DNA of 64,000 nt from Reyranella aquatilis (GTDB lineage Bacteria > Pseudomonadota > Alphaproteobacteria > Reyranellales > Reyranellaceae): positions 310,001 to 374,000 of the forward strand of contig NZ_JAJISD010000002.1 in the NCBI RefSeq assembly GCF_020880995.1, read 5' to 3'. Under the pieces are notes generated by a model that was not told the DNA's origin, ran no database searches, and was given only the letters and a program-made list of their open reading frames with translations. The translations under genes and the position numbers were made by a program. Shown here one piece after another: positions 17,246-27,502 of the stretch. Positions within the stretch are counted from its first letter, which is position 1. The number at the start of each line of letters is the position of its first letter.

Positions 17246-19033
17246 TCAGCCGCCCTGCTTGGTATCGGCGGCCTTCTCGTAAACCGTCGGCTTGTCGTTC
17301 GACGGGTTGAGACCGTTGGCGATCTTGTCCTGGATGATCGGCAACCGGTCCTTGTCCGGATTCTGGTGAAGCGCGCGTTCCCACTGAAAGCGTGCCTCGC
17401 GACGGCGACCGACATGCCAGTAGGCGTCCCCGAGATGGTCGGTGATGGTCGAGTCGTCGCCCTTCTGCTCGGTGGCCCGCTCCAGCCACTCGACTGCCTT
17501 CTCGTACTGGCCGAGCCGGTAGTAGGCCCAGCCGACGCTGTCGGTGATGGCGCCGTCGTCCGGCCTGAGCTCGGTCGCACGCTCCAGCATCTTCATGCCT
17601 TCCTGGAGGTGGATGCCCTGGTCGATCCAGCTGTAGCCGAGATAGTTCAGTACGTAGGGCTGCTCGGGAGAGAGTTCGAGCGCCTTCTTCATGTCGGCCT
17701 CGGCCTTCGGCCAGTTCTTGGTCCGCTCGAGCGCGATGCCACGGCCAAAGTAGATCTGCCAGTGACGCTCATCGGGCTTGCCCAGCCGCGAGATCGCCGT
17801 GTCGTAGGCGGCGACGGCGTCGGCGAAGCGGTCCTTGCTGCGCAGCAGGTCGGCCAGCGTGAGCGCGGCATCGATCCGGTCGGGCTTCTCGGCCACCAGA
17901 GTCCTGAGGCGCGCGACGGCCTGGTCGAACTTGTCTTCCTGCGCGTCGAGCGCCGCCGTCCGGAGGCGAGCCTGCCAGTAGAGCGGCGAAGTCGGGCCGA
18001 TCCTGCCCAGCGCCGCAACCGCCTTGGGGATCTGGTGGAACTGTTCGTAGAGGCCAGCGATCATCAGCCAGGCGAAGTCCTGTTCGGGCTTCAGCGCAGT
18101 CGCGAGCTGGTAGAAGATGAGTGCGAGGTCCTGGCGCTGGTTGCGCGGATCGGAAGCCAGGATACCGCCGATGTCGAACAGGATCTCGGCGATGCCGGAG
18201 GCCGGCGTCGGCGGCTTGGGCATCGGCGCGTTGGGGCCCATGAGGCCGTCCATCACGACGGAATCGCTGTAGCGCGTGCCGTAGGTCTTCAGGATCTCGC
18301 GCGCCTCGGCGTCCTTGCCGAGGCGACGCAGCCCCTCGGCGACCGAAATCGTGGTGCGCAGGCCGTTGCGGTCGATCGAAATGGCCCGCCGGTACTTGGC
18401 CTCGGCGGCGTCCTTGTCGCCGGCCATCTCGTCTATCTGCGCGGCGATCACCAGGGCCGGCGCTTCCGCCCGCTCGCCGCTCGCCGGCTTCAGCCGCGCC
18501 AGGTACGACCGCGCGGCCGCGTAGTCCTTGTCGCCGGCCTTCAGCCAGGCCATCACGTATTCGCGCAGCGCGCCAAGCTGGTTTTCCGAACCGATGCGCG
18601 TGAGCTGCTGTTCGGCCGCCTTGTAGTTCCCCTTCTTGATGGCCTCGATCGCCATCACGAGGTTGGCGAAGCCGTCGCCCGGGCGGGTCGACAGAACCGC
18701 CGGCGCCAGTTCTGCCGCGGAATCGATGCGTCCGGCATACATGCGCAGACGGAAAACGGCGTAGATCAGTTCAGGATCGAGCGGCGTGAGCGCCAGCGCC
18801 TGGTCCATCTGGTCGGCGGCGGCATCGTAATCATGGTCCTGCTCGCCGACGCGCGCGGCGAGATAGCGGCCCTGAAGCGAGATCGGCGCAAGACGCTGGC
18901 CCGGTTGGGCGACGGGAGGCCGGGCCGGCGGCTTGGTGCCGCCTTGTTGTGCCGGGCCCTGCTGGGCCTGGCCGGCCAGAGGAAGAGCGAACAGCAGCGC
19001 CGCCGACAGCAGCGCGAGGGGAGTGCGGTTCAT
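17246..19033 (-). CDS. Exported tetratricopeptide-repeat protein
   Basis: 595 residues. N-terminal signal peptide MNRTPLALLSAALLFALPLAGQA, then nearly continuous TPR helices to the C-terminus, clearest at LNYLGYSWIDQGIHLQEGMKMLERATELRPDD and the two repeats after it. Likely a periplasmic scaffold protein. This gene is commonly found between ETF-QO and ispE in alphaproteobacteria, and the 5-bp and 13-bp gaps indicate a single operon. ATG 19033 chosen for the signal peptide. Exact role unknown. Confidence 0.85.
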   Translation of the reverse strand: MNRTPLALLSAALLFALPLAGQAQQGPAQQGGTKPPARPPVAQPGQRLAPISLQGRYLAARVGEQDHDYDAAADQMDQALALTPLDPELIYAVFRLRMYAGRIDSAAELAPAVLSTRPGDGFANLVMAIEAIKKGNYKAAEQQLTRIGSENQLGALREYVMAWLKAGDKDYAAARSYLARLKPASGERAEAPALVIAAQIDEMAGDKDAAEAKYRRAISIDRNGLRTTISVAEGLRRLGKDAEAREILKTYGTRYSDSVVMDGLMGPNAPMPKPPTPASGIAEILFDIGGILASDPRNQRQDLALIFYQLATALKPEQDFAWLMIAGLYEQFHQIPKAVAALGRIGPTSPLYWQARLRTAALDAQEDKFDQAVARLRTLVAEKPDRIDAALTLADLLRSKDRFADAVAAYDTAISRLGKPDERHWQIYFGRGIALERTKNWPKAEADMKKALELSPEQPYVLNYLGYSWIDQGIHLQEGMKMLERATELRPDDGAITDSVGWAYYRLGQYEKAVEWLERATEQKGDDSTITDHLGDAYWHVGRRREARFQWERALHQNPDKDRLPIIQDKIANGLNPSNDKPTVYEKAADTKQGG

Positions 19034-19038
19034 GCGTC

Positions 19039-20694
19039 TCACATATTGGGGTAGTTGGGGCCGCCACCGCCTTCGGGCACGGACCAGTCGATGTTCTGCG
19101 CGGGATCCTTGATGTCGCATGTCTTGCAGTGCACGCAGTTCTGCGCGTTGATCTGGAAGCGCGGCTGGCCGTTGTCGGCCGTGACGACTTCATACACCCC
19201 GGCCGGGCAATAACGCTGCGCGGGCTCTGCATAGAGCGGCAGGTTCACGGCGATCGGAATCGACGGGTCACGCAGCTTGAGGTGGACCGGCTGGTCTTCC
19301 TCGTGGTTGGTGTTGGACAGGAACACCGACGACAGCTTGTCGAACGAGATCACGCCGTCGGGCTTGGGATACTGGATCGGCTGAAACTCGCTGGCCGGCC
19401 GCAGCATCTCGTGATCGGCCTTGTGATGACGCAGCGTCCACGGCACGCGGACGCCGAGATCGTGCAGCCACATGTCCATGCCGCCGTAGAGCGTGCCGAG
19501 GGTGGTGCCCCACTTCAACGCCGGCTTCACGTTGCGCACCTTGTCCAGATCCTTCCAGACCCAGGAGGCCTTGAGCTTGACGGGATAGGCGATCAGCTCG
19601 TCGCCGCCGGTCTTGCCGCCGGCCAGCGCCTCGAAGGCGGCCTCGGCGGCAAGCATGCCGCTCTTCACGGCGTTATGGCTGCCCTTGATGCGCGGCACGT
19701 TGACGAAGCCGGCCGAGCAGCCGATCAGGGCGCCGCCGGGGAAGGTGAGCTTCGGGATCGACTGGATGCCGCCCTCGTTGATGGCGCGCGAGCCATAGAC
19801 CAGCCGCTTGCCGCCCTTGAGATACTTGGCGACGTCGGGATGGGTCTTGAAGCGCTGGAACTCGTCGAATGGCGAGAGATAGGGGTTCTCGTAACTGAGA
19901 TGCACCACGAGGCCGATGGCGACCAGGTTGTCGCCGAAATGGTACATGAACGAACCGCCCGAGCTGTTCGTCTCCGACAGCGGCCAGCCCTGCGAATGCA
20001 CGACCAGGCCCTTGCGGAAGTTGGCCGGATCGACCTGCCACAGTTCCTTGATGCCGATGCCGAACTTCTGCGGATCGACGCCGTCGCGCAGGTCGAACTT
20101 GGCCATCAGCTGCTTGGCGAGCGAGCCGCGCACGCCCTCGCCGATCAGCGTGTACTTGGCGTGCAGCTCCATGCCCGGCGTGTAGCTGTCCTTGTGGGTG
20201 CCATCCTTGGCGATGCCCATATCGCCGGTGGCGACGCCCTTCACCGAGCCATCCTCATTGTAGAGGACCTCCGCGGCGGCGAAGCCCGGATAGATCTCGA
20301 CACCCAGCGCCTCGGCCTGCTGGCCGAGCCAGCGGCAGACCTCGCCCAGGCTGACGATGTAGTTGCCGTGGTTGTTCATCAGGCGCGGCAGCAGGAAGTT
20401 GGGGAATCGGTAGGAGCCGCCCTTGGTCAGGAAGAGGAACTGATCGTCGGTGACCTGGGTTTCGAGCGGCGCGCCCTTTTCCTTCCAGTCCGGAATGAGC
20501 TCGTTGAGGCCGATCGGATCGACTACGGCGCCCGACAGAATGTGGGCGCCGAGTTCCGAGCCCTTTTCGAGCACGCAGACGGAGACTTCGTGGTTGCGCT
20601 CGGCGGCGAGCTGCTTCAGGCGGATCGCCGCCGACAGTCCGGCCGGACCGCCGCCCACGATCACCACGTCGTATTCCATCGCCTCGCGCGTCAT
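19039..20694 (-). CDS. Electron transfer flavoprotein-ubiquinone oxidoreductase (ETF-QO)
   Basis: 551 residues, full length. Moves electrons from reduced ETF (fed by acyl-CoA and other dehydrogenases) to membrane ubiquinone through FAD and a 4Fe-4S cluster. Seen: FAD motif [17 protein letters not shown] (10-26), the hydrophobic quinone-binding segment, and cluster ligands CPAGVYE and [12 protein letters not shown] at the C-terminus. Fits the many acyl-CoA genes of the window. ATG at 20694 (MTREAMEYD) or 20679 possible. Divergent from the MetX-like gene, 117 bp apart. Confidence 0.95.
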   Translation of the reverse strand: MTREAMEYDVVIVGGGPAGLSAAIRLKQLAAERNHEVSVCVLEKGSELGAHILSGAVVDPIGLNELIPDWKEKGAPLETQVTDDQFLFLTKGGSYRFPNFLLPRLMNNHGNYIVSLGEVCRWLGQQAEALGVEIYPGFAAAEVLYNEDGSVKGVATGDMGIAKDGTHKDSYTPGMELHAKYTLIGEGVRGSLAKQLMAKFDLRDGVDPQKFGIGIKELWQVDPANFRKGLVVHSQGWPLSETNSSGGSFMYHFGDNLVAIGLVVHLSYENPYLSPFDEFQRFKTHPDVAKYLKGGKRLVYGSRAINEGGIQSIPKLTFPGGALIGCSAGFVNVPRIKGSHNAVKSGMLAAEAAFEALAGGKTGGDELIAYPVKLKASWVWKDLDKVRNVKPALKWGTTLGTLYGGMDMWLHDLGVRVPWTLRHHKADHEMLRPASEFQPIQYPKPDGVISFDKLSSVFLSNTNHEEDQPVHLKLRDPSIPIAVNLPLYAEPAQRYCPAGVYEVVTADNGQPRFQINAQNCVHCKTCDIKDPAQNIDWSVPEGGGGPNYPNM

Positions 20695-20811
20695 GCTGTG
20701 CTGCCCTGCAATTCCAATTTCCCGATGGACGCGCGCCTGTCCGACGGCAATCCTTTGATTTAGATAGCGTGTCGGGGGCTGGATCGCCACCCGCTGAAAA
20801 GGGGATTTCCG

Positions 20812-21840
20812 GTGCCTGAGTTGAACGAAATCGAGAGCAAGACCTTCTCTGCACGGGATTTCAGGCTGGAAAGTGGCAAGACGCTGCCGGTCCTCGAACT
20901 GGCCTACGAAACCTACGGCACCCTGTCGCCGGCCCGGGACAACGCGATCCTGGTCGTGCACGGCTACACCTCGTCCCATCACGCTGCAGGCAAGAATGCT
21001 CCCGGCAAGCAAGGCCGCGGCGTCCTGGAGGGGGCGGCCGGCTGGTTCGACGGGCTGATCGGCCCGGGCAAGGCCATCGACACCGACCGCCATTTCGTCG
21101 TGTCGGTGAACGCGCTGGGCTCGGCGCATGGCAGTTCGGGGCCCAACAGCACCGATCCGGCCACCGGCAAGCCCTACGGCCCGACCTTCCCGGAGATCAC
21201 CCTGCGCGACATGGTGGCCAGCCAGAAGCTGCTGATCGATTCGCTCGGCCTGAAGAGCCTCGTTGCCGTGGTCGGCCCCTCGATGGGCGGCTTCCAGTCC
21301 TTCCAGTGGGCGGCCTCCTATCCCGGCTTCATGAAGGGCATCGCCGCCTCCGTGACCGCGCCGCGTGCGCCGGGGCGGCTGGGCGGCCTCGAGGCGCTGC
21401 AGAAGCGCCTCGCCGCCGACCCGAACTGGAACGGCGGCTGGTACTACGAGAATGGCGGCATCCCCGGGACGCTCGAACAGATCCGTTACGAGACGCTGCT
21501 GAACTATGGGCAGGGCGAAGCCGAGGCCAAGGTCGCCGCCAAGAGCTGGGCGAAGATCTACGACGGCCATTCGCTGGTCACGCTGCGCCGCGCGATCGAC
21601 GGCTTCGACATCACCGGGCAGTACGATCGGCTGAAGCAGACCAAGGTCCTCTACGTCATCTCCAAGACCGACAAACTGTTCGACCTCACCGACTGCGCCG
21701 CCCACGCGCTGGACATGCGCAAAGCCGGCGTCGATCTCACCTATGTCGAGATGCCGTCCGAGAAGGGACACATGGCGAGCCACGCCGATGCCGCGATGTG
21801 GGCGCCGATCCTCTCCGCCTTCCTCAAGCAACTGACCTGA
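20812..21840 (+). CDS. Alpha/beta hydrolase of the homoserine O-acyltransferase (MetX-like) family
   Basis: 342 residues. Similar to MetX at [24 protein letters not shown]; nucleophile Ser157 in [10 protein letters not shown], acid Asp in ISKTDKLFD and His in EKGHMASH near the C-terminus. No signal peptide. The motif after the nucleophile and the shorter lid differ from true MetX, so acyltransfer to homoserine is doubtful; it may be an esterase. A secreted relative is at 59114 in this window. Begins with GTG and a GGGG ribosome site at 20800-20803. The TGA stop overlaps the next start by one base (TGATG), so the two are co-translated. Confidence 0.8.
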   Translation: MPELNEIESKTFSARDFRLESGKTLPVLELAYETYGTLSPARDNAILVVHGYTSSHHAAGKNAPGKQGRGVLEGAAGWFDGLIGPGKAIDTDRHFVVSVNALGSAHGSSGPNSTDPATGKPYGPTFPEITLRDMVASQKLLIDSLGLKSLVAVVGPSMGGFQSFQWAASYPGFMKGIAASVTAPRAPGRLGGLEALQKRLAADPNWNGGWYYENGGIPGTLEQIRYETLLNYGQGEAEAKVAAKSWAKIYDGHSLVTLRRAIDGFDITGQYDRLKQTKVLYVISKTDKLFDLTDCAAHALDMRKAGVDLTYVEMPSEKGHMASHADAAMWAPILSAFLKQLT

Positions 21841-22721
21841 TGGAAGCGGCTCTCAGCCCGCAGGACGCCGCCGCGCTGCTGCGGTGGTACGTCGATCACG
21901 GCCTCGACGAGACGATCGGCGAGGATGCGATCGACCGCTTCGCGCTGCCGCCGCCGGCAGGCGTCGTCGCCACGCCTGCTCCGCCGACGGCCTCGCCCTC
22001 CGCTGCGCCGACGCCGATGCGGCCGCCCGTCGCGGCGCCGGCTGTGCGCGCGCCCGTCCCCCTCGAATCGCCGCAACTCGCGCTCGATGCCCGCGAGGTC
22101 GCGCGGCAGGCCACCACGATCGCCGAACTGGAAGAGGCCGTGCGCGCCTTCGAAGGCTGCGCGCTCAAGCGCACGGCCAAGAACACGGTGTTCGCCGACG
22201 GCGTCGCCGGGGCGCCGGTGATGATCGTGGGCGAGGCGCCCGGCGCCGACGAGGACCGGCTCGGCAAGCCGTTCGTGGGCGTGAGCGGCCAGCTCATGGA
22301 CCGCATGTTCTCAGCCATCGGCATGAGCCGCGAGCGCGACCTCTACATCACCAACATTCTCTTCTGGCGTCCGCCCGGCAACCGCACGCCGACGCTTTCC
22401 GAGCAGGCGATCTGCCTCGCCTTCACCCGCCGCCACATCGAACTCGCGAAGCCGAAGATCGTCGTGCTCGCCGGCGGCACCGCCGTGAAGGCCGTGCTGA
22501 ACACAACCGAGGGCATCACCCGCCTGCGCGGCAAGTGGACGACGCTCATGCTCGACGACGACAGCGAAGTCCCGGCCCTGCCGACTTTCCACCCCGCCTA
22601 CCTGCTGCGCACCCCCGCAAGCAAGCGTCAGAGCTGGCAGGATCTTCTGGCCCTCGACAAGCGGCTGAGGGAACTCGGCGTTCGCGGAAGCGGCGCGGGA
22701 TCGTCCAGCCGCGGAAACTAA
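21840..22721 (+). CDS. Uracil-DNA glycosylase (type 4/5-like, alphaproteobacterial form)
   Basis: 293 residues. Removes uracil from DNA in base-excision repair. A variable Pro/Ala-rich N-terminal extension (about 1-85) is followed by the UDG fold: [42 protein letters not shown] (motif 1), [14 protein letters not shown] and the C-terminal motif [10 protein letters not shown]. Only two of the four Cys that ligate the 4Fe-4S cluster of classical type 4 enzymes are at matching places (GCALK, AICLAF), so the cluster may be absent or differently bound. ATG overlaps the upstream stop. Confidence 0.88.
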   Translation: MEAALSPQDAAALLRWYVDHGLDETIGEDAIDRFALPPPAGVVATPAPPTASPSAAPTPMRPPVAAPAVRAPVPLESPQLALDAREVARQATTIAELEEAVRAFEGCALKRTAKNTVFADGVAGAPVMIVGEAPGADEDRLGKPFVGVSGQLMDRMFSAIGMSRERDLYITNILFWRPPGNRTPTLSEQAICLAFTRRHIELAKPKIVVLAGGTAVKAVLNTTEGITRLRGKWTTLMLDDDSEVPALPTFHPAYLLRTPASKRQSWQDLLALDKRLRELGVRGSGAGSSSRGN

Positions 22722-22834
22722 ACAAAGATACGGCTGTTCGCGGAGAGAAGGTCTCTCCACTGCGCGCCTGCGGCGCTCCGGTCGAGACGACGGGTCAATT
22801 GATGGCCCGCTTGCCTAAACCTACCTTCGCTTCT

Positions 22835-23254
22835 CTACAGCTTCTTCCGCAGGAAGAACTTATGATGGCCTGGCGGGTAGTCGTCGAGCGTGGCGAAGAC
22901 CTCGTAGCCGCGTTTCTCGTAGAACGGACGCGCCTGCCAGGTGTGCGTGTCGAGATGCGCCGAATGGCAGCCGCGCTGGCGGGCATAATCCTCGGCCGCG
23001 TCCATCAGGCGCGTGGCGTGGCCCTGGCCGCGCAGCGCCTCGTCGACCCAGAGGATCGAGACGAACAGCCAGTCAGACCAGATATACCCCAGCAGGCCAC
23101 CCAGCGTTTCGCCCTTCTCCCCTTTCAGGAAGATGTAGCAGGGATAGTAGTCGGACCGGCCCGTGCGGCTTGAATTGAACATCGAGAGCCGGTCCCGGAC
23201 ATAGTCGGCCGCCCGCGCATTGTCCGGCTCGAAGACGAGTTCGACCTTTTCCAT
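22835..23254 (-). CDS. GNAT family N-acetyltransferase
   Basis: 139 residues. Acetyl-CoA binding motif A is seen as LWVDEALRGQGHATRLMDAAEDYARQRGC, followed by the aromatic DTHTWQARPFYEKRGYEVF of motif B. Acceptor substrate unknown. ATG at 23254 is preferred to the upstream TTG at 23266 in the same frame. 17 bp after the reductase gene, likely last gene of that unit. Confidence 0.85.
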   Translation of the reverse strand: MEKVELVFEPDNARAADYVRDRLSMFNSSRTGRSDYYPCYIFLKGEKGETLGGLLGYIWSDWLFVSILWVDEALRGQGHATRLMDAAEDYARQRGCHSAHLDTHTWQARPFYEKRGYEVFATLDDYPPGHHKFFLRKKL

Positions 23255-23271
23255 GTCAGCGCCCAATCACC

Positions 23272-24240
23272 TCAGCGCATCGCCGCGCGCTGGCGCACCA
23301 GGGCCAGAACGCTGCGGCCGATCGGCATGTCGACGCCGACCCACTCCGACATCTCGACGACGCCGCCCAGCAGCGCCTCGATCTCCAGCGGACGTCCGCG
23401 CTCGAGGTCCTGCAGCATTGAGGTCTTGTGGGCGCCCACTTCGGCGCCGCCCGCGATACGCTTGTCGACGTTGATGGCGAACTTCACACCGAGCTTCTCG
23501 GCGACGGCCTGGCCCTCGACCATGAGGGCACGGCAGACGGCGTGCGTCCCCGGATCGCCGATCACCTTGTCGAGAGTCGCGCCGGTCAGCGCGCTGATCG
23601 GGTTGAAGGCCATGTTGCCCCAGAGCTTGACCCACAGCTCATCGCGGATGCGCGGCCGCACTGGCGCCTTGAGACCGGCCTTGATCAGCAGCTCCGAGAA
23701 CTTCGACGCGCGTTCGCTGCGGCTGCCGTCCGGCTCGCCCAGCGTGAAGCGATCGCCGTAGGTGTGATGAATGACACCCGGTTCGGCGACGTCGGCCGCC
23801 GGATAGACGATGCTGCCCAGCACCTGCGACGGCGGCAGCCCCGCAGTCAGCTCGCCCTCGGGGTCGACCGACTGGATGATCCGGCCGTCGAAGTCCCCGC
23901 CGAGCTTGTACGTGTACCACCACGGCACGCCGTTGATCGCCGCGACGATGGTCGTGTTCGGCCCGATCAGGGGCTTCAGCTGCGCCATCGCCGGCAACAG
24001 CGAATGCGCCTTCAGGGTCAGCACCAGATAGTCCTGCGGGCCGATCTCCTTCGGATCGGAAGCGACGCGGGGCTCCGTCACCGTCTCCTTGCCGTCGCTC
24101 AGCAGTACGAGGCCCCTGGAGCGCAGCGCCTCGCCGTGCGGGCCGCGCGCCACCACGGTGACGGCCGTGCCGGCCATTTCGAGCTTGGCGGCCAGCAGGC
24201 CGCCGATCGCACCGGCACCGAATACGCAGATCGAAGTCAC
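23272..24240 (-). CDS. Ketopantoate reductase (ApbA/PanE) family protein
   Basis: 322 residues. NADPH-dependent reductase with the N-terminal Rossmann motif CVFGAGAIGGLLA (5-17) and the ApbA C-terminal domain containing KLWGNMAFNPISALTGATLDKV with the catalytic Lys/Asn region. PanE makes pantoate for CoA synthesis, but paralogues reduce other 2-oxoacids; the catabolic neighbours (malate synthase, CoA ligase) argue that this may be a paralogue, so no symbol is given. GTG start at 24240 with a GAGG site. 10 bp after the CoA ligase. Confidence 0.85.
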   Translation of the reverse strand: MTSICVFGAGAIGGLLAAKLEMAGTAVTVVARGPHGEALRSRGLVLLSDGKETVTEPRVASDPKEIGPQDYLVLTLKAHSLLPAMAQLKPLIGPNTTIVAAINGVPWWYTYKLGGDFDGRIIQSVDPEGELTAGLPPSQVLGSIVYPAADVAEPGVIHHTYGDRFTLGEPDGSRSERASKFSELLIKAGLKAPVRPRIRDELWVKLWGNMAFNPISALTGATLDKVIGDPGTHAVCRALMVEGQAVAEKLGVKFAINVDKRIAGGAEVGAHKTSMLQDLERGRPLEIEALLGGVVEMSEWVGVDMPIGRSVLALVRQRAAMR

Positions 24241-24250
24241 GGAATTGTCC

Positions 24251-25783
24251 TCAGGCCTTGGCTTCGCCGAGGCCGAGCTTGGCGGCCAGGCCGATGCGCT
24301 GCAGCTTGCCGGTGGCGCCCTTGGGAATCTCGGTCACGAACACGACCTTGCGCGGCACCTTGAAGTCGGCGGCGTGCTTGGCCACGAAGTCCCGCAGTTC
24401 GCGCTCCGTCGCTTCCAGGCCCGCCCGCAGCACGACGACCGCGCCGATATCCTCGCCCAGCATCGGGTGGGGAATGGCGAAGGTCACGCACTGCTCGACC
24501 GCCGGATGGTCCATCAGGATCGTGTCGACCTCGATCGGGCTGATCTTCTCGCCGCCGCGGTTTATGATCTCCTTGAGACGACCCGTCAGGAAGAGATAGC
24601 CGTCCTCGTCGAAGCGGCCCTGGTCGCCGGTGCGGAACCAACCGTCGGCGAAGGCCTTCAGGTTGGCGTCCGGGTTGTTGTCGTAACCCGCCGTCACGTT
24701 CGGACCCTGGATCACGACCTCGCCGATCGTGCCCTGCGGCAGGAAGTGGCCGGCCTCGTCCATGATCGCGATCTTCGGACCCGCCGGCAGGCCGACGGCG
24801 CCGGGCTTGCGCTTGCCCGGGGGGAGCGCATTGGACGCCATCTGATGGCTGGCCTCGGTCATGCCGTAGGCCTCGATCACCGGGCAGTCGAACGCGGCTT
24901 CCAGTTCGAGCATGACCTGCGGCGGCAGCGAGGCCGACGAGGAGCGGATGAAGCGCAGTTTAGCCGCCTTCGCTGCGTCGGCATGGCTGCGCAGGCGCGT
25001 CAGGATCGCCTGGTGCATGGTCGGCACCGCCGTGTACCAGGTGGGCTTCACCTCCTCGAGCTGGGCGAAGAAGCGCAGCGCGTTGAAGCCCGGCGTGCAC
25101 GAGACCGATGCCCCGGCGCCCAGCGACGACAGCGTCGCGGCGATCAGCCCGTGGATGTGGAACAGCGGCATGATGTTCATGCAGCGGTCGGCTGGCGCGA
25201 GCGCCAGCGACTCCGCAATGTGGCGGGCGGAGGCCGCGAGGTTCGCCGTGGAGAGCGGCACGATCTTTGGCCGCGCGGTGGTGCCCGACGTGTGCAGCAC
25301 CAGCGCGATTTCTCCGTCGACCGAAGTCCCGGGACTGGCCGCCTTCGCAGGCTTCAGGGCCGAGACGTCGAGCGTGAAGCTGCCGGCCGGACCGCCCGCC
25401 GCCGGGATCAGTTCGATGATCGGCACGCCGACCTTCTCGGCCATGCCGCGCACCGGGCTGTCCATGCCCTGCTGCACGATCACGGCCTTGGGCTTCAGGT
25501 CGTCGAGATAGAACTCGAACTCGTCGGCGCGGTAGGCCGGGTTGAGCGGTGCGGAACTGGTGCCCGAGGCGACGGCGATGAACGACGAGGCCATCTCCGG
25601 ACCGTTCGGCGCCACCATGGCGACGCGGTCGCCGCGGCCGATGCCGACGCCGTTCAGTGCCGCCAGTGTGTCGTCGGTCAGCTTCTTCAGGCCGGCATAG
25701 GTGAGCCACGGCCGGCCCGGCGCGCCGATGGCCGGCGCGTCGGGCTTGCCCGCCGAGGTGACGTCGTAAACGGTCTTGATCAT
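24251..25783 (-). CDS. AMP-forming acyl-CoA ligase, oxalyl-CoA synthetase-like
   Basis: 510 residues, ANL superfamily. ATP-loop LHTSGTTARPKIVPLS, motif YGMTEASHQMASN, the hinge motif GWFRTGDQGRFDEDGYLFLTGRLKE and the catalytic Lys region near GKLQRIG. The stretches PLFHIHGLIAATLSSLGAGA, PTWYTAVPTMHQ and LRFIRSSSASLPP closely resemble plant AAE3/yeast Pcs60 oxalyl-CoA synthetases (comparison from memory), so oxalate is the best guess. Directly behind malate synthase with a 10-bp gap, consistent with C2-acid metabolism. Confidence 0.8.
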   Translation of the reverse strand: MIKTVYDVTSAGKPDAPAIGAPGRPWLTYAGLKKLTDDTLAALNGVGIGRGDRVAMVAPNGPEMASSFIAVASGTSSAPLNPAYRADEFEFYLDDLKPKAVIVQQGMDSPVRGMAEKVGVPIIELIPAAGGPAGSFTLDVSALKPAKAASPGTSVDGEIALVLHTSGTTARPKIVPLSTANLAASARHIAESLALAPADRCMNIMPLFHIHGLIAATLSSLGAGASVSCTPGFNALRFFAQLEEVKPTWYTAVPTMHQAILTRLRSHADAAKAAKLRFIRSSSASLPPQVMLELEAAFDCPVIEAYGMTEASHQMASNALPPGKRKPGAVGLPAGPKIAIMDEAGHFLPQGTIGEVVIQGPNVTAGYDNNPDANLKAFADGWFRTGDQGRFDEDGYLFLTGRLKEIINRGGEKISPIEVDTILMDHPAVEQCVTFAIPHPMLGEDIGAVVVLRAGLEATERELRDFVAKHAADFKVPRKVVFVTEIPKGATGKLQRIGLAAKLGLGEAKA

Positions 25784-25793
25784 CTGATGTCCC

Positions 25794-27413
25794 TCAGGCC
25801 GCCGCCTTCTCGTCGGCGATGATGCGGTCGTAGGCGGGCAGCGTCAGGAACTCGTAGAACTGCGGCTGCTCGACCAGGTCGATCATCAGCTGGGCGGCAT
25901 CCTCGTAGCGGCCCTTGGCATAGGCCTCCTCGCCGATCTGCGCCTTCACCTTGTCGTTCTCCTCGCGCACGATCTGGCGCACGAACTCCTTGGTGATGGC
26001 GCGGCCGTCGTCGAGCTTCTGGTTGTGGCGCACCCACTGCCAGACCTGCGCGCGGCTGATCTCGGCAGTGGCGGCGTCTTCCATCAGGTTGAACAGCGGC
26101 ACGCAGCCGATGCCGCGCAGCCACGCCTCGACATAGCCGATGCCGACGGCCACGTTCTGGCGGAGCCCCGCCTCGGTCTTCGGACCCGTCGGGATCTGGA
26201 TCAGGTCGGCGGCCGTGACGTGGACGTCCTGGCGCTTGCGCGCGATCTGGTTGGCTTCCTTCATCACCGCGTCGAACTCGGCCTTGGCGATCGGCACGAG
26301 ACCAGGATGGGCGACCCACGTGCCGTCATGGCCGTCGCCGGCCTCGCGCTTCTTGTCGGCATGGACGCGGCCCATCGCCTCGTCGTTGGCCTTGGGATCG
26401 TTCTTGATCGGGATCTGCGCCGCCATGCCACCCATCGCGTGCACTTCGCGGCGGTGGCAGGTCTTGATCACGAGCTGGCTGTAGGAGCGCAGGAAGTGCG
26501 AGGTCATGCCGACCGTGCCGCGATCGGGCAGCACCGCCCACTCCTGCTCGCGGAACTTCTTGATGAAGGAGAAGATGTAGTCCCAGCGGCCGCAGTTGAG
26601 GCCGGCCGAATGATCCTTCAGCTCCCACAGGATCTCGTCCATCTCGAAGGTGGCGAGGATGGTCTCGATCAGCACGGTGGCCTTGATCGACTTCTGCGGC
26701 ACGCCGAGCGCGTCCTGGGCGGCGACGAACACGTCGTTCCACAGCCGCGCCTCGAGATGGCTCTCCATCTTGGGCAGGTAGAAATACGGGCCGGTGCCGC
26801 GCGACAGCGCTTCCTTGGCGTTGTGGAAGAAGTAGAGGCCGAAATCGAACAGCGAGCCGGACATCGGCTTGCCGTCGACCATCATGTGCTTCTCGAGCAG
26901 ATGCCAGCCGCGCGGGCGGACGAACAGCACCGCCGTCTTTTCGTTCAGCTTGTAGGCCTTGCCGCTGTTGGGATCGACATAGTCGATCTGGCGGCGCACC
27001 GCGTCGGCCAGGTTGAACTGGCCCTCGATCATGTTGGACCAGGTCGGGGTCGAGGCGTCCTCGAAGTCGGCCATGAAGACGTTGGCGCCGCAGTTCAGCG
27101 CGTTGATTATCATCTTGCGGTCGACCGGACCGGTGATCTCGACGCGGCGGTCGAGGATGTCCTTGGGCAGCGGCGCCACCGTCCAGTCGCTCTCACGGAT
27201 CTTGGCGGTCTCGGGCAGGAAGTCCGGCTTCTCGCCGGCGTCGAGCCGCTTCTGGCGCTCGACGCGGGCGGCCAGGAGCTCCTCGCGGCGGGCGTTGAAC
27301 TTGCGCTGGAGGTCGGCGACGAAGGCGACTGCCTCTTTGGTGAGCACCTTTTCGAAACCGGGCTTGATGGCCCCGTCGATCGTCACGCCCGCCGGAAGGT
27401 CCAAAGCCGCCAT
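25794..27413 (-). CDS. aceB: Malate synthase A
   Basis: 539 residues, the size of the A (glyoxysomal) isoform. Condenses glyoxylate with acetyl-CoA to malate. Conserved segments: [67 protein letters not shown] (catalytic Glu/Asp region) and [18 protein letters not shown]. Start ATG 27413 has a GAGGGG ribosome site. Leads an operon with the CoA ligase, reductase and GNAT genes; divergent from puuD, 89 bp apart. No isocitrate lyase in the window, so glyoxylate may come from purine or glycolate breakdown. Confidence 0.95.
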   Translation of the reverse strand: MAALDLPAGVTIDGAIKPGFEKVLTKEAVAFVADLQRKFNARREELLAARVERQKRLDAGEKPDFLPETAKIRESDWTVAPLPKDILDRRVEITGPVDRKMIINALNCGANVFMADFEDASTPTWSNMIEGQFNLADAVRRQIDYVDPNSGKAYKLNEKTAVLFVRPRGWHLLEKHMMVDGKPMSGSLFDFGLYFFHNAKEALSRGTGPYFYLPKMESHLEARLWNDVFVAAQDALGVPQKSIKATVLIETILATFEMDEILWELKDHSAGLNCGRWDYIFSFIKKFREQEWAVLPDRGTVGMTSHFLRSYSQLVIKTCHRREVHAMGGMAAQIPIKNDPKANDEAMGRVHADKKREAGDGHDGTWVAHPGLVPIAKAEFDAVMKEANQIARKRQDVHVTAADLIQIPTGPKTEAGLRQNVAVGIGYVEAWLRGIGCVPLFNLMEDAATAEISRAQVWQWVRHNQKLDDGRAITKEFVRQIVREENDKVKAQIGEEAYAKGRYEDAAQLMIDLVEQPQFYEFLTLPAYDRIIADEKAAA

Positions 27414-27461
27414 AGTCGTTCCCCTCGAAAATCGTTCGGATTTCAGTCGAAGGGGCGATTT

Positions 27462-27477
27462 ACCGCCTTGAGGCGGT
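27462..27477. promoter_or_regulatory. Palindrome between aceB and puuD, candidate operator
   Basis: ACCGCC-TTGA-GGCGGT, a 6-bp inverted repeat with a 4-bp spacer, lies in the 89-bp region between the two divergent starts. A second, looser inverted repeat (CCCCTCGA at 27421-27428 and TCGAAGGGG at 27447-27455) is next to it. Both genes could be controlled from here; no regulator gene adjoins. Confidence 0.3.
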
Positions 27478-27502
27478 GCCCGGCAAGGCGCTACGAGGGC
27501 TC

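Noticed and set aside
20695..21831. N-terminal extension of ETF-QO
   Set aside because: The frame stays open, but it lies antisense to the MetX-like gene; ETF-QO homology starts at 20694.
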